NCBI GenBank assembly: GCA_947000775.1 | Contig: CAMQGK010000056.1 | Span: forward strand, 3,499,001 to 3,563,000 | Direction of reading: 5' to 3' | Source: Pterois miles | Lineage: Eukaryota; Chordata; Actinopteri; Perciformes; Scorpaenidae | Length of the DNA stretch: 64,000 nucleotides | Part shown: positions 33,401 to 45,230 of the stretch, piece by piece | Layout of the letters: every line of letters begins with the position of its first letter | Position numbering within the stretch: the first letter of the stretch is position 1 | Position numbers and translations under genes: made by a program | The notes under the pieces: model-generated | Seen by the model: only the letters and a program-made list of their open reading frames with translations | Databases searched by the model: none | What the model was told of the DNA's origin: nothing

Positions 33401-35421
33401 GATTGTTCCTGTAGTGCTGTAAAGCTGAGCACTGTCGACAGTGAGCAAATCTGGTCGTAGTGACACATAGCTTTGCTGCTGCCCTTGAGGGATGGCTAGA
33501 ACTGTGGCCACCTGTTGGCCCTGTGGAACAGCATACGACACAGCTACAGGGACATCCACCTTACGCTTCTTGGCAGGTTGAAGAACAGTTGAGACAGTGG
33601 CGGACCTCCTCTCTGCCTCCCTCGGAGAGTCCTGCTGCTGCGAAGGAGACATGGTCTCGATGGTCTGAATCTGAATTTGTTGGCCATCTTGTAGCTGAAT
33701 TTGCTGGCCACTCTGTAACTGAATTTGTTGGCCACCTGGTAGCTGAATTTGCTGGCCACCCTGTAGCTGAATTTGCTGGCCACCCGGTAACTGAATTTGC
33801 TGGCCACCTGGTAGTTGAATTTGTTGACCACCCTGTAGTTGAATTTGTTGGCCACCCTGTAGTTGAATTTGTTGGCCACCCTGTAGTTGAATTTGTTGGC
33901 CACTCGGAAGCTGAATTTGCTGGCCACCCTGTAGCTGAATTTGCTGGCCATCCTGTAATTGAATCTGTTGGCCACCCTGTAGTTGAATATGTTGGCCAGC
34001 CTGAAGTTGGATTTGCTGACCGCCTGGCAGCTGAATATGCTGCGTTCCTTGTAACTGTATTTGTTGTCCTCCAGCTACAGCGGCAACCAGCTGCGCCTGG
34101 ATCTGTGGAACAGTCAACACAGTCACAAACCAGCATCACATGGATGCACTTGATATGGGTGGCTGATGAAGTAAACCCCGTACCTGCTGCTGCTGCTCCT
34201 CTGTGAGCTCTCCCTGCTGGACAAAATGGGCTGTTGAGATTCCCTGCAGGTCCTGCTGAGAGGGTGAGGTCACCTGAAGAACCTGGCCAACTGTTTGTCC
34301 CTGCTGCTCCTGAATCTGAACCTGGCAAAGAGGGAGAGTTTGAAAAATATCAGGCCTGTCAGCAGTCATATAATGAAATGACTTCCCTTACTGATCACTG
34401 ACACTTTTTTCTACATGAAAAAATATTACTTTAGATGATAAAGTGAGTTTATCTCAACATAATTATGATATTTCCGATAATGAAATGTGAGGCTACACTA
34501 ATGCAAAAACTATCAACACTAAGCAGGTCAAGCAGTCTACATGTCACAGTGTATCAGTGAATTCAACCAAAGTAATAAATTCTTCTCCAAAGAAAATGTT
34601 ACAGAACTGCTTCCAATACCCATACAGTCATACAATTTAATATGCCGGAAAAACATTCAGTATGTCCAAGTTCATAATATGTAAAAGGCAGTATGCCAAA
34701 AATACCAGGATGTCCTACTACATCTAGTTGTATTTTGCAGTTTGCACACCAGCATGCTCTTTGGGCTATTCTGACCCTCAGTCTTCTGCACAGCAGATAT
34801 TTCAGCAAGATGGTCAACGTTAACGACAAAATGTTATTAGGAAGTAGTATGTCCCAATTGTATAACAGTATGTATTTTGTAAACGGCAGTTGCAGTATGG
34901 ACTGAAAGTAAAAAGAAAAATTGTGTTTCAGAATGTAGCCGTAGCATATCATAGTATGAGAACTGACACTGGCATATAAACTAACCTGCACCTGAAGCTG
35001 CTGTTCAGACTCTTGATGCACAGACAGATGAGGCGAAATCTCCGCCGAGCTCACCTGTACCTGACATAAAGCGCACACACATAAGAAGCGCAGCAGATTG
35101 CACCACAGTGGAGAATACAGTAATATCATTCAACATCAACAACTGTAATAACAAAGGACCTGCTCTTACCGGACAAGCCAGCTCTAAGAGAGAGCCAGCC
35201 ACCTCTGTGCTGTCTGCGTAGACACAGTTGGTATCCTGCTGCTGCTGGTACACCATGGCTGTGGTGGTGGGTGCCCCTCCCTGCTGGCTGAACTCCTGCA
35301 GCACCTCTGGGCCCTTGGCGAGAGACTCCAGGAACTCCTTCATCCTGTGCTGAGGCACAGTGCGGGCCTTCTGCCGCACATATTCATCAAAGGAGACCAC
35401 TCCACTGTCCTGCTCGTTCAT
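30471..35421 (-). CDS. qrich1: glutamine-rich protein 1, transcriptional regulator
   Basis: Eleven coding exons: 35421-35170, 35060-34986, 34321-34184, 34102-33032, 32715-32556, 32312-32158, 32069-31955, 31881-31773, 31678-31515, 31432-31342, 30660-30471. Total 2,520 nt, 839 aa (human about 776). ATG at 35421 gives MNEQDSGVVSFDEYVRQKAR, followed by VPQHRMKEFLESL and ADSTEVAGSLLELACP, the CARD-like N-terminus. A Gln-rich middle region carries a 17-copy octapeptide array (residues about 166-301), then KKRKVD, a likely nuclear localisation signal, and SYVSLRPDLLTVDSAQLYS. The C-terminal domain (KPEEGLEVWRLWV, RFQEDLVSSAVAELNLGL, SHVTEEMLWECKQLGAHSPA, PLRCPIKLYDFYLFKC, REIQEIIG) is the DUF3504 region described as derived from a Crypton-type tyrosine recombinase. 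QRICH1 is a nuclear regulator linked to the unfolded-protein response. Confidence 0.95.
30870..31210. repeat. uninterrupted copy of the 24295-25620 repeat
   Basis: AACAAACTAACCAATCGATG, CCAGCAGCTCCTGTGCTCCT, AGGAAAGGGCTGTCTGATGG and TCTGCTGCTCCTGTCCAAAG parallel the flanks of the Tc1-type element further left. It lies in the last qrich1 intron. Confidence 0.5.
33665..34072 (-). repeat. qrich1: 24-bp coding minisatellite in qrich1, 17 units
   Basis: Seventeen consecutive octapeptides of the form GGQQIQL(Q/P), with GTQHIQLP, AGQHIQLQ, SGQQIQLQ and DGQQIQ(L/I)Q variants, are encoded by 24-bp units read on the minus strand. Because 24 is a multiple of three, other frames over the array also stay open, including a plus-strand frame of nearly 250 codons. 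Those are shadows. Confidence 0.95.
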
Positions 35422-36560
35422 CCTCAAATGACCTGGAAAGACGCATTTACAAACATTTTACTTTCTAATCAAGTCCAAAACAGCTCACGTGTATAATGTA
35501 TTTAAAGCACAGACATATATAATAACGATCTAATGAAGAGGGGACTTTGCAAGTATATAAGTACGACATAATTAGCTAAATAACGACATTTCAATCCCGG
35601 TTAGTTAAACGGGGCGACGTTTAAATAACATAGCATACGGGCCAAAGTGCCTTTTTATGACTATGCTACGCTTACATCAACTTTTACTAGTTCAACATTA
35701 AAGTCACAGATATAGCTCACAGCTAACTCTAAGTTATTATGTGAAATACATTTTTTTGTTCGGTGTTTATAAAGCATCAACAGTATACTGCCCGACTTTA
35801 TGTCCTGATTGTCTAATAATACGTTACAGCTAGTGGTTAGCAAGCTAGCTTCACGATGTTAGCAAGGCACTGTTTTGTCACAGCCCATATGGATAGTTGG
35901 CACGCTAGCAGCTGCTAACGTTGACTGTGTTAAACACCACCGAATGCAGTTCTGATATCGACTGTGAATTATGCAATTACGCTACATAGCATAAGTTAAC
36001 AAACATTAAAGCAACAGCCCATTCATTGCATACATAACACGACGCTAGCTAATCACGCTAACGTTAGCTAGCTAGCTCGATGGCTCTGGATCCCGTCATG
36101 CTACCTTAAATAAAACGAAATCCTCTCCTTTCCGCCAAGGCACGGTGTTTAAAACTAAAAAGCCGATAAACGTCTAACAGCGACCACAGCACACCATTCA
36201 CTTAGCTACATAGTGCGTGAAGCGGCGATGTAACCCCGCGGACAATGCTGTGATTAGATTGCGATAAAATTTTAACAGCAGCAGCAGCAGCGAGCGGGCG
36301 AGGTCTGACGTCTGCTAGTTTCAGGGTGAGATCCAGGCACGCTGCACTGTAAAACAAGTTTCACAGCTCCGGTAAAGCACAGCTGTAGGCATCCAGTTGG
36401 ATCCCGAGCGGTATCACTGCGACCTACACCTCACAGCGACGAATGCAAAAACCTCCACTGTGTTTATATCCAGAGAGATATACAGCGACGGAAGTTAGGC
36501 CCCGAAAATAAGCCTGCCGCGGGGTCCCGTTAACTACAGCCCCCCTCCGGAGACAACACA
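35422..36560 (-). promoter_or_regulatory. qrich1 5' UTR, first intron and promoter
   Basis: A 5' UTR acceptor GTCTTTCCAG (minus strand) sits 11 bases before the start codon, so at least one non-coding exon lies upstream. 36100-36540 is GC-richer and includes (CAG)4 near 36280 and AGCGAGCGGGCGAGGTCTGA. AACGTTAGCTAGCTAGCTCG lies near 36060. The first-exon boundary could not be fixed. Confidence 0.5.
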
Positions 36561-36734
36561 TGCAGGTCTATAGCTCAATACACAAAGCTGGGATGATGCT
36601 TCAACACACCTCACTGTCTGGTTATTTCATTCAAAGTAGCTCACATGAATAATAACATACTCTATCTGGTAATGAAAGACAGAGAGAGGAAATAACACAA
36701 GAAAATATAGAAAGGAATATGCACTCATATACAT

Positions 36735-36752
36735 GCAGACAGACAGACAGAC

Positions 36753-36800
<48 letters not shown>

Positions 36801-37213
36801 GCTGGCTATAGATAGATACATGGATGGCTGATACTTGGATGGATACATAGCTAAATGGTATTTGGATGGATGGATACATAGATGGATGAATGGATGGATA
36901 GAGGGATAGACAGATAGATGATGAATAGAGAGATATGTAGATAGACATAGATGATAGATAGATAGGTAGATAGCTAGATAGATAGATATACAGATAGATA
37001 GATAGATTGGTTGATAGATTGATAGATAGCTATAGGCTATAGACAGATAGATATAGGCTAAATGGATGGATAGAGGGATGGCCAGATAGATGATGAATAG
37101 AGAGATAGGTAGATAGACGTGGATGACAGATAGATAGATTGATAGATAGATATAGGCTATAGATAGATAGATCGATTGATTGATTTATTGATAGATTGAT
37201 AGATAGATATTAA
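36735..37213. repeat. (GATA)n microsatellite region
   Basis: (GACA)n passes into uninterrupted (GATA)n up to about 36800. Degenerate GATA and GGAT tetranucleotide blocks then continue for another 400 bases. Open frames over it (Ser-Ile-Tyr-Leu repeats) are not genes. Confidence 0.95.
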
Positions 37214-39942
37214 ATCTGAATGGAAAGCATTCATTATAGACTGTCTCTAAAGGAAGAAACCAGAATGTACATTTCACCTCAAACTTTGCTGAATTTGTAG
37301 TTTACTGGCCTCATGAAAACCTCTGAGATGTGATTGAAAGCTCTGGGAAACGCTAATAAATGGACTTTATTTTTGTCAGAACCACCTGAATCATTCTATG
37401 GACTCTGGGAAACAAGTCATTTAAAGCTGACACATGAAGATATATGAAATGCAGCGGTGTTATAATGCTTTCCAGGGACGTTCTGCTGATTTGAATGCAT
37501 GTACCTTTAACAGAATCTAACTTCCCCAGTCTGCCTTAAAGAGCCAGGCATGTGCTGCTGAGGGCCTCCCCCAGTCCTCTCCACAACAAACTGCCTCTCG
37601 CCCTTCTTAAGGTGGACCAACACAGATCCACTGTGTGCATAGGCTGCGTCCTCTGCACAATGGATAGGAAACAGTTAATTCCCACAGTCACTGCAGTCTG
37701 CAGGGGCTCTCTGGTGGAAGTGGTGGGAGTAATATTGTATATGTACAATATATGCATATTTTTTTTTCTGAAATAAAATCGCTTACAGTGATACTGAAAA
37801 CATCATCTAACAGTAACTAACACTCTCTCAGACATTTTAGCGTACAGTAGGCTTATGCATAACATAGGGTGACCAGATCCCAACAAACCGAATGTGAGAC
37901 AAAGAGTATGTTTGTGTGGGACCTGTTACCAAGCCTGAGAGGTAGTCTACAATTCTGATATTATTGTCTATCTATCTTTAGGTGACAAACATTTCTATTC
38001 TGCCTCTTGTCTTGTAACATCTCTATGTTTTACCTGAATGCATCCATAGATCAGCACATTTGCTTTTGAGTCGCACGTTTCTTGTGAGACTCACATGCAC
38101 TGTGTTGCTTCATGTCATATTCCCCCTGTATGAAATTTAAAAAAATAACTTGCAAATTTCACAAAAAACTCTGAGAATCGCCTTCCACTGGCTTATATAT
38201 ACTTAATTGAAGTTTCTCAGTCTTTGCTGTAGCTGCTCTTCCTTTTCTTTGTGGTGGTTTCCCTCTTATTCTGTCTAAATCTGCATAGCTTGTGACTTTG
38301 CAGTGACTCACAATTTTCCCTGTTGGGCGTAGCATCACAAAGAAGGTGAAATTTTAACCTGCACTTGACCCACATGTTCACAGTTTGACAGCAAACACAG
38401 CACCGTAATGACAGCCTCCCCTGCTGTCTTCACAGCCATTGGTTAACAGCCAGATTTTTAAAAAGCTTCTGTCCTGCAGTGGTTTGACTTTTGAAAACTG
38501 GAGCCAATGAAAATGTGGGACATCATCTCAATACATGGGACGTGGGACAAGGGATAAGAATGCTATGCTAGCCCTCGTAAAGTGGGACACCTGGTGAACC
38601 TACCTAACAGCTAGCCTACTTATGTCATGTTTGGCATAAGCCCTCACGTGTATACATTTCAAACTAATGAGCCTGTGAGTTGTTATGAAACATAGAAAGC
38701 GTGCGTAGCCGGCTTCACCTTATCACTTCATGTGACATTGTGCTACTTAATGTAATCCTTTAGAAAGGGATTTACCTTAACACAACTGTTGCAGAGAGAG
38801 CCAGGTGAGGCTTGTGGGCTTTTATTAATCGTCAATTATTTACTAAACTAAACTGTCTTTTTAAAATCTACATATGTGAAGATAATAACCTCCAAGGAGG
38901 TGGTTATTCAAGCATTTTTTTTCAGAATTGGCACCTGATTTTTGGGTTTTTCATGTAACATTAGGTTGGAAGGCTGCCAAGTAGCCAGCTGGCGCAGTAA
39001 TAGAAATAAGACGTCAGGTCGATGGCCGTGGGCATACCTGTAAATCCAATCGGTTCAACCCTCACAGTGATGATCTTTACGAACCACATCAGAAATCAGA
39101 TTGTACTGCAGCTAGAGGTGGAATGCTATCCACGACACACTGAAAGGAAACACAGGTACATCTGAGTTATCTGCATTTACTGAGTTTCTTTTATCTTTAG
39201 TTTATAGGAGAGGTTGTTTCAGCACTGGGATATTGTGTTTTGGTAATGTTGTGAAATGATTGTTAATAGTTGGAATAGTTAGAAATCACCGGCTTGTTTT
39301 GCCGACTACAAGTAGCCTTGTGTGTAAAGCTTTTTTAATGCTTTGCATGCTTTAAATTGTTATTGCATTTGCAATGTATTTTTCTTTGCACCTGAGATTG
39401 CCTTTGGGAAAACAGGTCTCCTGTAAGAAATGTTTGTCATGCTGGAAATAATATTATTATGCATAAAACTTGTGCTTTATTGTCTATTTTAATCGTTTCA
39501 ATCATGTTTTTCTTATATATTGTGTGAGTTGCGCATCATTGAAGTGGCAGCTTGATATTTGTGATCAGAAGGTCATAGACAGATCAGACTGACTCATGCT
39601 GTGAACCTCCATGTTTTTGCCAAGCTGTGCTGTATTTCTGCTGAGACAAACCCTGCACAGATGTTGTGGAGTAAGCAAACCCACTGGATTACACCAGGGA
39701 ATTATTGTTCTTTATAGGACAGAAACATAAGGTTAACTATCTGGGAATCAGTGTGACTGCTTACAGCTACTTAACCTCTAAAGTTTCAACTCTTTTACAA
39801 TTATATAAAACTGTGTACTGTAAAAATACTGCATACTGATGATACAGAATAAAGGTCTAATTTTGAGGTGGAATCATATTAATGTTATGTCTGTAGCTGT
39901 AGTGTGATGTGCCTGATGTGTCTTTCTTCTGTGTTGTTCTGC
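37214..39942. other. intergenic, upstream of the prrt-like gene
   Basis: No coding exon recognised. A possible non-coding first exon ends near 39152 (GGAAACACAG before GTACATCTGA). The acceptor of the first coding exon is CTGTGTTGTTCTGCAG ending about 39945. Confidence 0.35.
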
Positions 39943-39979
39943 AGGTTTGGGGATTTGGACTTGATATCAAGTGTCAAAA

Positions 39980-42466
39980 ATGGGGCATTCATCTTTGCTC
40001 TTCATTACGCTAACCATATCTTTCTCTTCACTTGGAAGCCTTATTCAAACTTCACATTCACTGGACAACTCAGTCCAGATAACTCGGGTCACAGGCAAAA
40101 ACACCAACGCCTCGGACATCTTGGCCAGCGAAGTGATGTACTCAGAGAGCAGCGGTGACTCTGCGGAGGGCAGTGGACACAGTGACAGTACAGCAGCACA
40201 GACACTTGTCGTTCCAAAGGAGTCTGAGCGAGCTGGCACTGAAAACCATTCTGGGTCTGGAATCACATTAACTACAACACCAGCACTTACTCTGCACCAC
40301 TCAGCTGACAAAGCTAATACTTCAGTTACGGGATACACTCGCTCCAGAGTACACATGATCTCAGAGGAAGAAGGCAGCCACATAATGACTGAAGAACAGT
40401 TAAAAGAGAGTCACACATCCTTCGTAAATGATGACATTCTGGATGGTAAGTAAACATAGTTAATTTAAGTCAAAAGTAGTTCTTCGATACACAAGCTGTA
40501 GTAATGTGAGCCGCAGAGTACAAAACTGTGGTACTGCCAGACACTTCATTGCTCCTAAAGTAGTGTTATTATGGTGAGGATAGCCTCTCAGTGAGGTGAA
40601 CGACGTTACCACAGTTTTGCACTTGGCAACTCACATTACCGCAATCTTGGAAAGCAACTCAGTTGGTTGCAATCTGCAACCACACTACTAGATGCCACCA
40701 TACCCTACAAACTGTACCTTTAAATCAAATATAACATGAAAATACTCTCATAATTCTAAATATATGTTTACAGACTGAATTCTCATGCATCAAAAATAAA
40801 ACACTTCCTCTTTCTCCCTCTTGCTGTCTCCTTTTCAGATTTGGACCGCCCTAAACTCTTTGTCCAAAACAATGCATTCATTTCTACAATGAACCAGAAC
40901 CTGTCACGACCTGCAGGCCCCTGTGTGCTTGGTCTGAGTCCTTGTGTAGTTCTTACAAATGGCACCAATCTGCTCTGGGATGACATGAGACGCACACTGG
41001 CATTTGCCTGGGAGCTACATGTCTTTGGATCAGCTGGCCTTTTCATACTGATGGCAGCACTGGCAGCTGTAGGAATGGCCGGTGCATGCACTCTCCCTCA
41101 TCCCCTCTGTGACGCCCTGATTTTGGCAAATACTCTCCTGATCCTTAGTGGTAGCCTGCGAGGTGTCCTCCTTCTACTTGATCCTTATGGCACCCGTCAG
41201 ATCCTGTCTCGTGCCACGCTGGCAGCGCTCCATAATGTTCCTCTGCAGCTCCTCCTGTGGGTGCAGGTTGCCCTTGCACTGGTCACACTCAGAGGGTTTA
41301 AATTATTACTTTTCCCGCTAAGGCTGCAGCACCCGTGGGTGGTTGCAGGGCTGGCTGTATCACATTGCACTCCATTACTTGTAGCAGACCTTTTCTCTCC
41401 AACGATATCCCCCGCTCTCCCTCTGTTGCTGCAGACCCTCTCCCTCTGCTGGGGCCTCCCATTCTGTGTGGGAATCCTCATCAAGTCTTTCTCTCATCTA
41501 CACCCCCTCCTCTGGTCCTCTTTGCCTAGGTTGGTTCCTTCACTGAGGATTGAGAAGCGTGCAAAGCGAGTGACAGCGGTGTGCGCCTTCTTCGGGGTTC
41601 TCTGCTTCAGCCTACAGATGTATAGTCTCCTCTGGCTTTATGGGCTTCTGGGGAACTGGAGGCGCTTTGGTTGGGGCTGGTGGCTCAGCCAGTTTTGGGC
41701 CAGGATTCTTGAGTTAGCTTGGGGGTTTTTGCTGCTCGTCCTGGGATCCTGGATCTTCTGGACACCTTATATGGGCCATTCAAGGGGCGATCATCATGGA
41801 CAGGGCAGAAGTGAGGTGCCTAAAGCAGCAAAGGAGACCAGATTGTGGGATCGGATCTTGGCCAGCATACAGAAAGGACCACTAAAAAACTCGGAGAAAA
41901 CGTGGGAAGACCTAATGCCAAGCAACTGGGAAGAGTATAACCTGTCTAGAACAGGTTTCAGCAACAACTTAATGTGTCCGTATGATGATCAGCTGTCTAC
42001 CATTACACCAGAGTACACTGATCCTGTTAGCAACAGCTCTGACTCTCAGGCTGCTCTACTGTGGCAAAGAGTTGGTGAGCGCGAATGTATTATTTCGCTT
42101 ATAGAATTTGACATTCGGCCTCCGTCTCCCATTAACCTCAGGCGCAGCATTGACAATGCCCTTCACCATGGACAGCTTGAAGCAGGAGGTCTATTCACAT
42201 CTCCACCTCCCTCTTGGACTCTGACTATGGCAGACAGAGCTGATGGAAATGGTGATGCAATAACTTTCCCTCCAGCTTATTTTGGCTACGGGTGGACGCT
42301 GGATACAGAGCCTATTTCTGCGTCTCCACCGATACAGCCGCCCAGTGTCACAGCTGATTATAATAGTAGTGTTGGCTCTCCAGCTGCTGCACATCAAGGA
42401 GAAGAATTTAACTCAGCAGTGATTCATCAGTATGACTGGCCTGAAGATGAAGTCACAGACGTTTAG
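39980..42466 (+). CDS. prrt3: PRRT3/PRRT4-like multi-pass membrane protein
   Basis: Two coding exons, 39980-40445 and 40839-42466, join as GAT|DLDRP-type phase 1 to 2,094 nt and 697 aa. The start MGHSSLLFITLTISFSSLGS is a signal peptide. An extracellular Ser/Thr-rich acidic region (about 25-200, with NxS/T sites) follows. Then come six or seven membrane segments at about 217-240, 246-269, 290-308, 322-340, 348-370, 400-426 and 444-464, and a cytoplasmic tail with short Ser/Pro-rich stretches. AFAWELHVFGSAGLFILMAA and LLLLDPYGTRQILSRA are characteristic of proline-rich transmembrane proteins 3 and 4. Molecular function of the family is poorly known. PRRT3 rather than PRRT4 is preferred because neighbours map to human chromosome 3, which is inference. 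The first exon's proline content is low. Confidence 0.75.
40480..40725 (-). repeat. interspersed repeat in the prrt-like intron
   Basis: Read in reverse: AAAGGTACAGTTTGTAGGGT and GTGGTTGCAGATTGCAACCA, matching the left part of the element at 54817-55345. Non-coding MITE-like element. Confidence 0.55.
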
Positions 42467-43082
42467 CTGTCTCTTATGTCAGGAGCACCATCTATCATCT
42501 AGCCTCCACGTCTAAAATTGACTTGAATGTACCGGTAATCAAATTAATCAAGATGTATATGTTTTGGAAAATATAAGGGTGAGATCTGGTTAAAAGAATG
42601 TCCAAAACCAATTTGTTAATCTATTCATTTGACTTCCATTGGGTCATCTGAAATATTGCAATGTTTTCTGTTTTCTAGCACACTTAATCCACAAGTAAAG
42701 TGCACATAAATATTCTCCAGTGGACATTATGAGCATTTCACAATTTGTAGAGTTTTATAATGTGTGTTGCTATATGCTGGTGTTATAACCAGTTATTAAT
42801 CAGTACACCTCTCTCCCGTTTGTATCAGATTAGTGTCGTAGCTTCGTCATTGATTAAAAATCATGTGCAGTTGTTTGGCTCACCTTTGATAATAAGTGAA
42901 AGCTGCATAATATGCCGCTTCAAAAATGAATATTATTGTATGTTTTCAAAATTAAGTGAATTTATATGAGTTACCTATGAAAATTAAAATTAGAATAAGA
43001 TTTTATGGAGAAAGTTTAAAGAAAAGTATTATTTTAATTTATTTTTTAGGAGAAAAAAAGAGAGTAATTTATATGAGTTATT
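42467..43082 (+). other. prrt-like 3' UTR and flank
   Basis: AT-rich, gene-free. Likely 3' UTR. The (CAA)n and oligo(A) at 43090-43135 complicate recognition of a genuine polyadenylation site. Confidence 0.4.
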
Positions 43083-43145
43083 CTTATTATCAACAACAAC
43101 AACAACAACAACAACAATAAAAAAAAAAAAAAAAATAATAATAAT
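43083..43145. repeat. (CAA)n, oligo(A), (AAT)n low-complexity run
   Basis: CAACAACAACAACAACAACA followed by ATAAAAAAAA and AATAATAAT. Directly precedes the SINE-like element. Confidence 0.85.
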
Positions 43146-43149
43146 CTTT

Positions 43150-43405
43150 TGTGTGGAGCATGTTCTCCCTGTGTTAGAGTGGGTTTTCTCTGGCTTCCTC
43201 CCACAGTCCAAAGACATGCAGGTTAATTGATGACTCTAAATTGCCCGTAGATGTGAATGTGAGCGTGAATGGGTATCTGTCTCTATGTGCCCCACAATGG
43301 ACTGGCGACCTGTCCAGGCTGTACCCCGCCTTCGCCCAATGCCAGCTGGGATTGTCTCCAGCCCCCGCGACCCCTAACGGGATAAGCGGTTGAAGATGGA
43401 TGGAT
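43150..43405 (+). mobile_element. SINE or LINE 3' fragment, copy 2
   Basis: CTTCCTCCCACAGTCCAAAG, GACTGGCGACCTGTCCAGGC and CCCGCGACCCCTAACGGGAT, ending in AAGCGGTTGAAGATGGATGG. Same element as 9942-10300 in the opposite orientation. Confidence 0.65.
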
Positions 43406-43594
43406 AATAATAAATACATATCGGAATCTTATTTGCTGTGCCAAGAAATAAATAGTAGTATTGTCAATAGGTTTTTAAAGACTTGGCCTGTATAGTGCTA
43501 ATTGGGGGTCGTTGGCACGGAAAAATTGTGGGAACCCCTGGCTTAGGCGACCTCACCAAACTGGCTGTGATTGGTCGCTCATCATTTAAGGCAC

Positions 43595-44930
43595 ATTAAA
43601 CAATGATGCTGTGTTTCCACCATCCTCTGTTTCCTGCTTCCCCTATGAGATGGTGGTGAAGATGGGTGGTATCACAGCAAATCACCTCAGAGTTAACAAT
43701 GAGTGGTGACACATTGGCATTTTATTGGCTGCTTTAGAGTTATTTTCGCATCTGTTATGACAATCATTGCATATGTGGAAGTCACTTTCATTGGTATGGA
43801 GCAGTTGTGGATTTGCTCTCTCTGGAGGACTGAGGCTCACTGCGCCCACCATCAGAGGCTTGTACATAGAGATCAAGGTATGGTGGCCCCCTCGTGTGGT
43901 TGAAAATGGAAGTGTGCACATGCTTTTGAGTTACTCAGTTTGTCTCCTTGCAGGATGAGAAGTATTTACTCTCACTTCTGTTAGCGGATGTTGAGCTCTC
44001 AGTCACAAGCCCTCCCTTACTGGACATTAAGGCTACTACAGCAACAACTATGGCTCCTAGTGGTGATGGCCAGGTCCTATAGTATCCTCGGTACCCCCAG
44101 CTGCAAATGTTTTCTCAATACCCACTGTTTCCTGGGCCCACTCCTCCACCACACAATCCTGCCCCTATAGGTAGAGTGCCACCATTGCTACACCATCCAG
44201 AGTTTCCATCAGGTGCTGCCACAGACTCAGACTGAAAACTAAGAAGCACCTACAGCTCAGCACCCTGCGTTTCCATTCATGCCATAGTCTCCACAGTTCA
44301 CTCTGTTTCTCAGCTCTGTACCCCCAGCTCCTGCCAATAGAAGCACGGCTGCTCCCCTGGCCCAACTACCTCAGATGCTGAAGCATTCACAGTATCCATT
44401 TCCTTTTTATCCCCACAATTCCCCATAGTACCAGGAATTTTCCATCTAACAACCCCCATGCCACTAGCACTGAGGCTTTGGTAACCACCTGCAGCCCCAG
44501 CAGCCACAGCTTCCCCCTCAACATTCTGTCATTCCCAAAAACTCCTGCTCACTCCTCAGGATCCCAAACCTGTAATCCAGCAGCCCAAATCATATCTGGG
44601 TTATCCTCAGAACTATACTAGAACCCTGTGCTGTATCCTCCTCCTAAGTATCCCTCTCAAAGACCCAATACTCTAACTGCTGCTACTGTTACCACCTCAA
44701 CAATCAGTGCCACCACCACTCTGAAGCCTGCAGCTCAAAATGCATTTTATAACCCACACCCTTATGTCAGCATATTATGGTCTTCAGCAGACTCTCAAGA
44801 CAGTATTTCCTGATCCTCCTGCAAACCCAGCTCTATCTGATCAGCATGAATGTCAGCCCATGTACCACACCATGCCTCTATTTTATTGTTTCCTTCTCAT
44901 CAAAGGCCAAAATCCACTGTGAGAGGCTGG
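43595..44930 (+). pseudogene. broken multi-exon gene for a proline-rich secreted protein
   Basis: Reading-frame islands with preserved splice sites but interrupting stops. SVSCFPYEMVVKMGGITANH runs into a TGA near 43705. CGFALSGGLRLTAPTIRG then YIEIK is followed by a clean donor (AAG|GTATGG at 43876/43877). An acceptor, CTCCTTGCAG ending at 43954, opens DEKYLLSLLLADVELSVTSP, and stops appear after GDGQVL (near 44080). Further frames are Pro/Gln/Tyr-rich (YPRYPQLQMFSQYPLFPGP) and switch phase repeatedly to about 44920. The Cys/Gly pattern with ...APTIRG.YIEIK...DEKYLLSL faintly recalls zona-pellucida-like extracellular proteins. That assignment is tentative. The coding signal is old and degraded. 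Confidence 0.5.
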
Positions 44931-45230
44931 TAAAGGTTCTGCTGACGGTTTCCAGGAGCTTCACAGACTAACCTTCATGCATTTTGGTTAACAGCACAGA
45001 TTTGGCCAGCACCGCTATAACAGGCTATCTGAGCAGCATTTCTTGTTTTGCATTTAGCAGGAGGGATTCAACATGCAAATGTTCTGAAGAAAAATGAAGG
45101 GCAAGAATAACTGCTTTTTTTAAATTAATTTTTTCAATCTTTTTTTTTTTTTAGAGGGCCAGTGCCCAGAATGTGGCACATTAGCTGACCGCCTATATGG
45201 CCTATGCCATAAAGCTTCAGTAGGCATCAT

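Noticed and set aside
33460..34206. Plus-strand frame of about 248 codons and two extra minus-strand frames across qrich1 exon 4
   Set aside because: They exist because the 24-bp repeat keeps every frame open; only the minus frame joining the other qrich1 exons matches a known protein.
36627..36948. Tyr-Leu-Ser-Ile repeat frames at the (GATA)n region
   Set aside because: Microsatellite translation.
41197..41484. Minus-strand frame opposite the prrt-like membrane region
   Set aside because: Shadow; the plus frame encodes ordered membrane segments and a conserved motif set.
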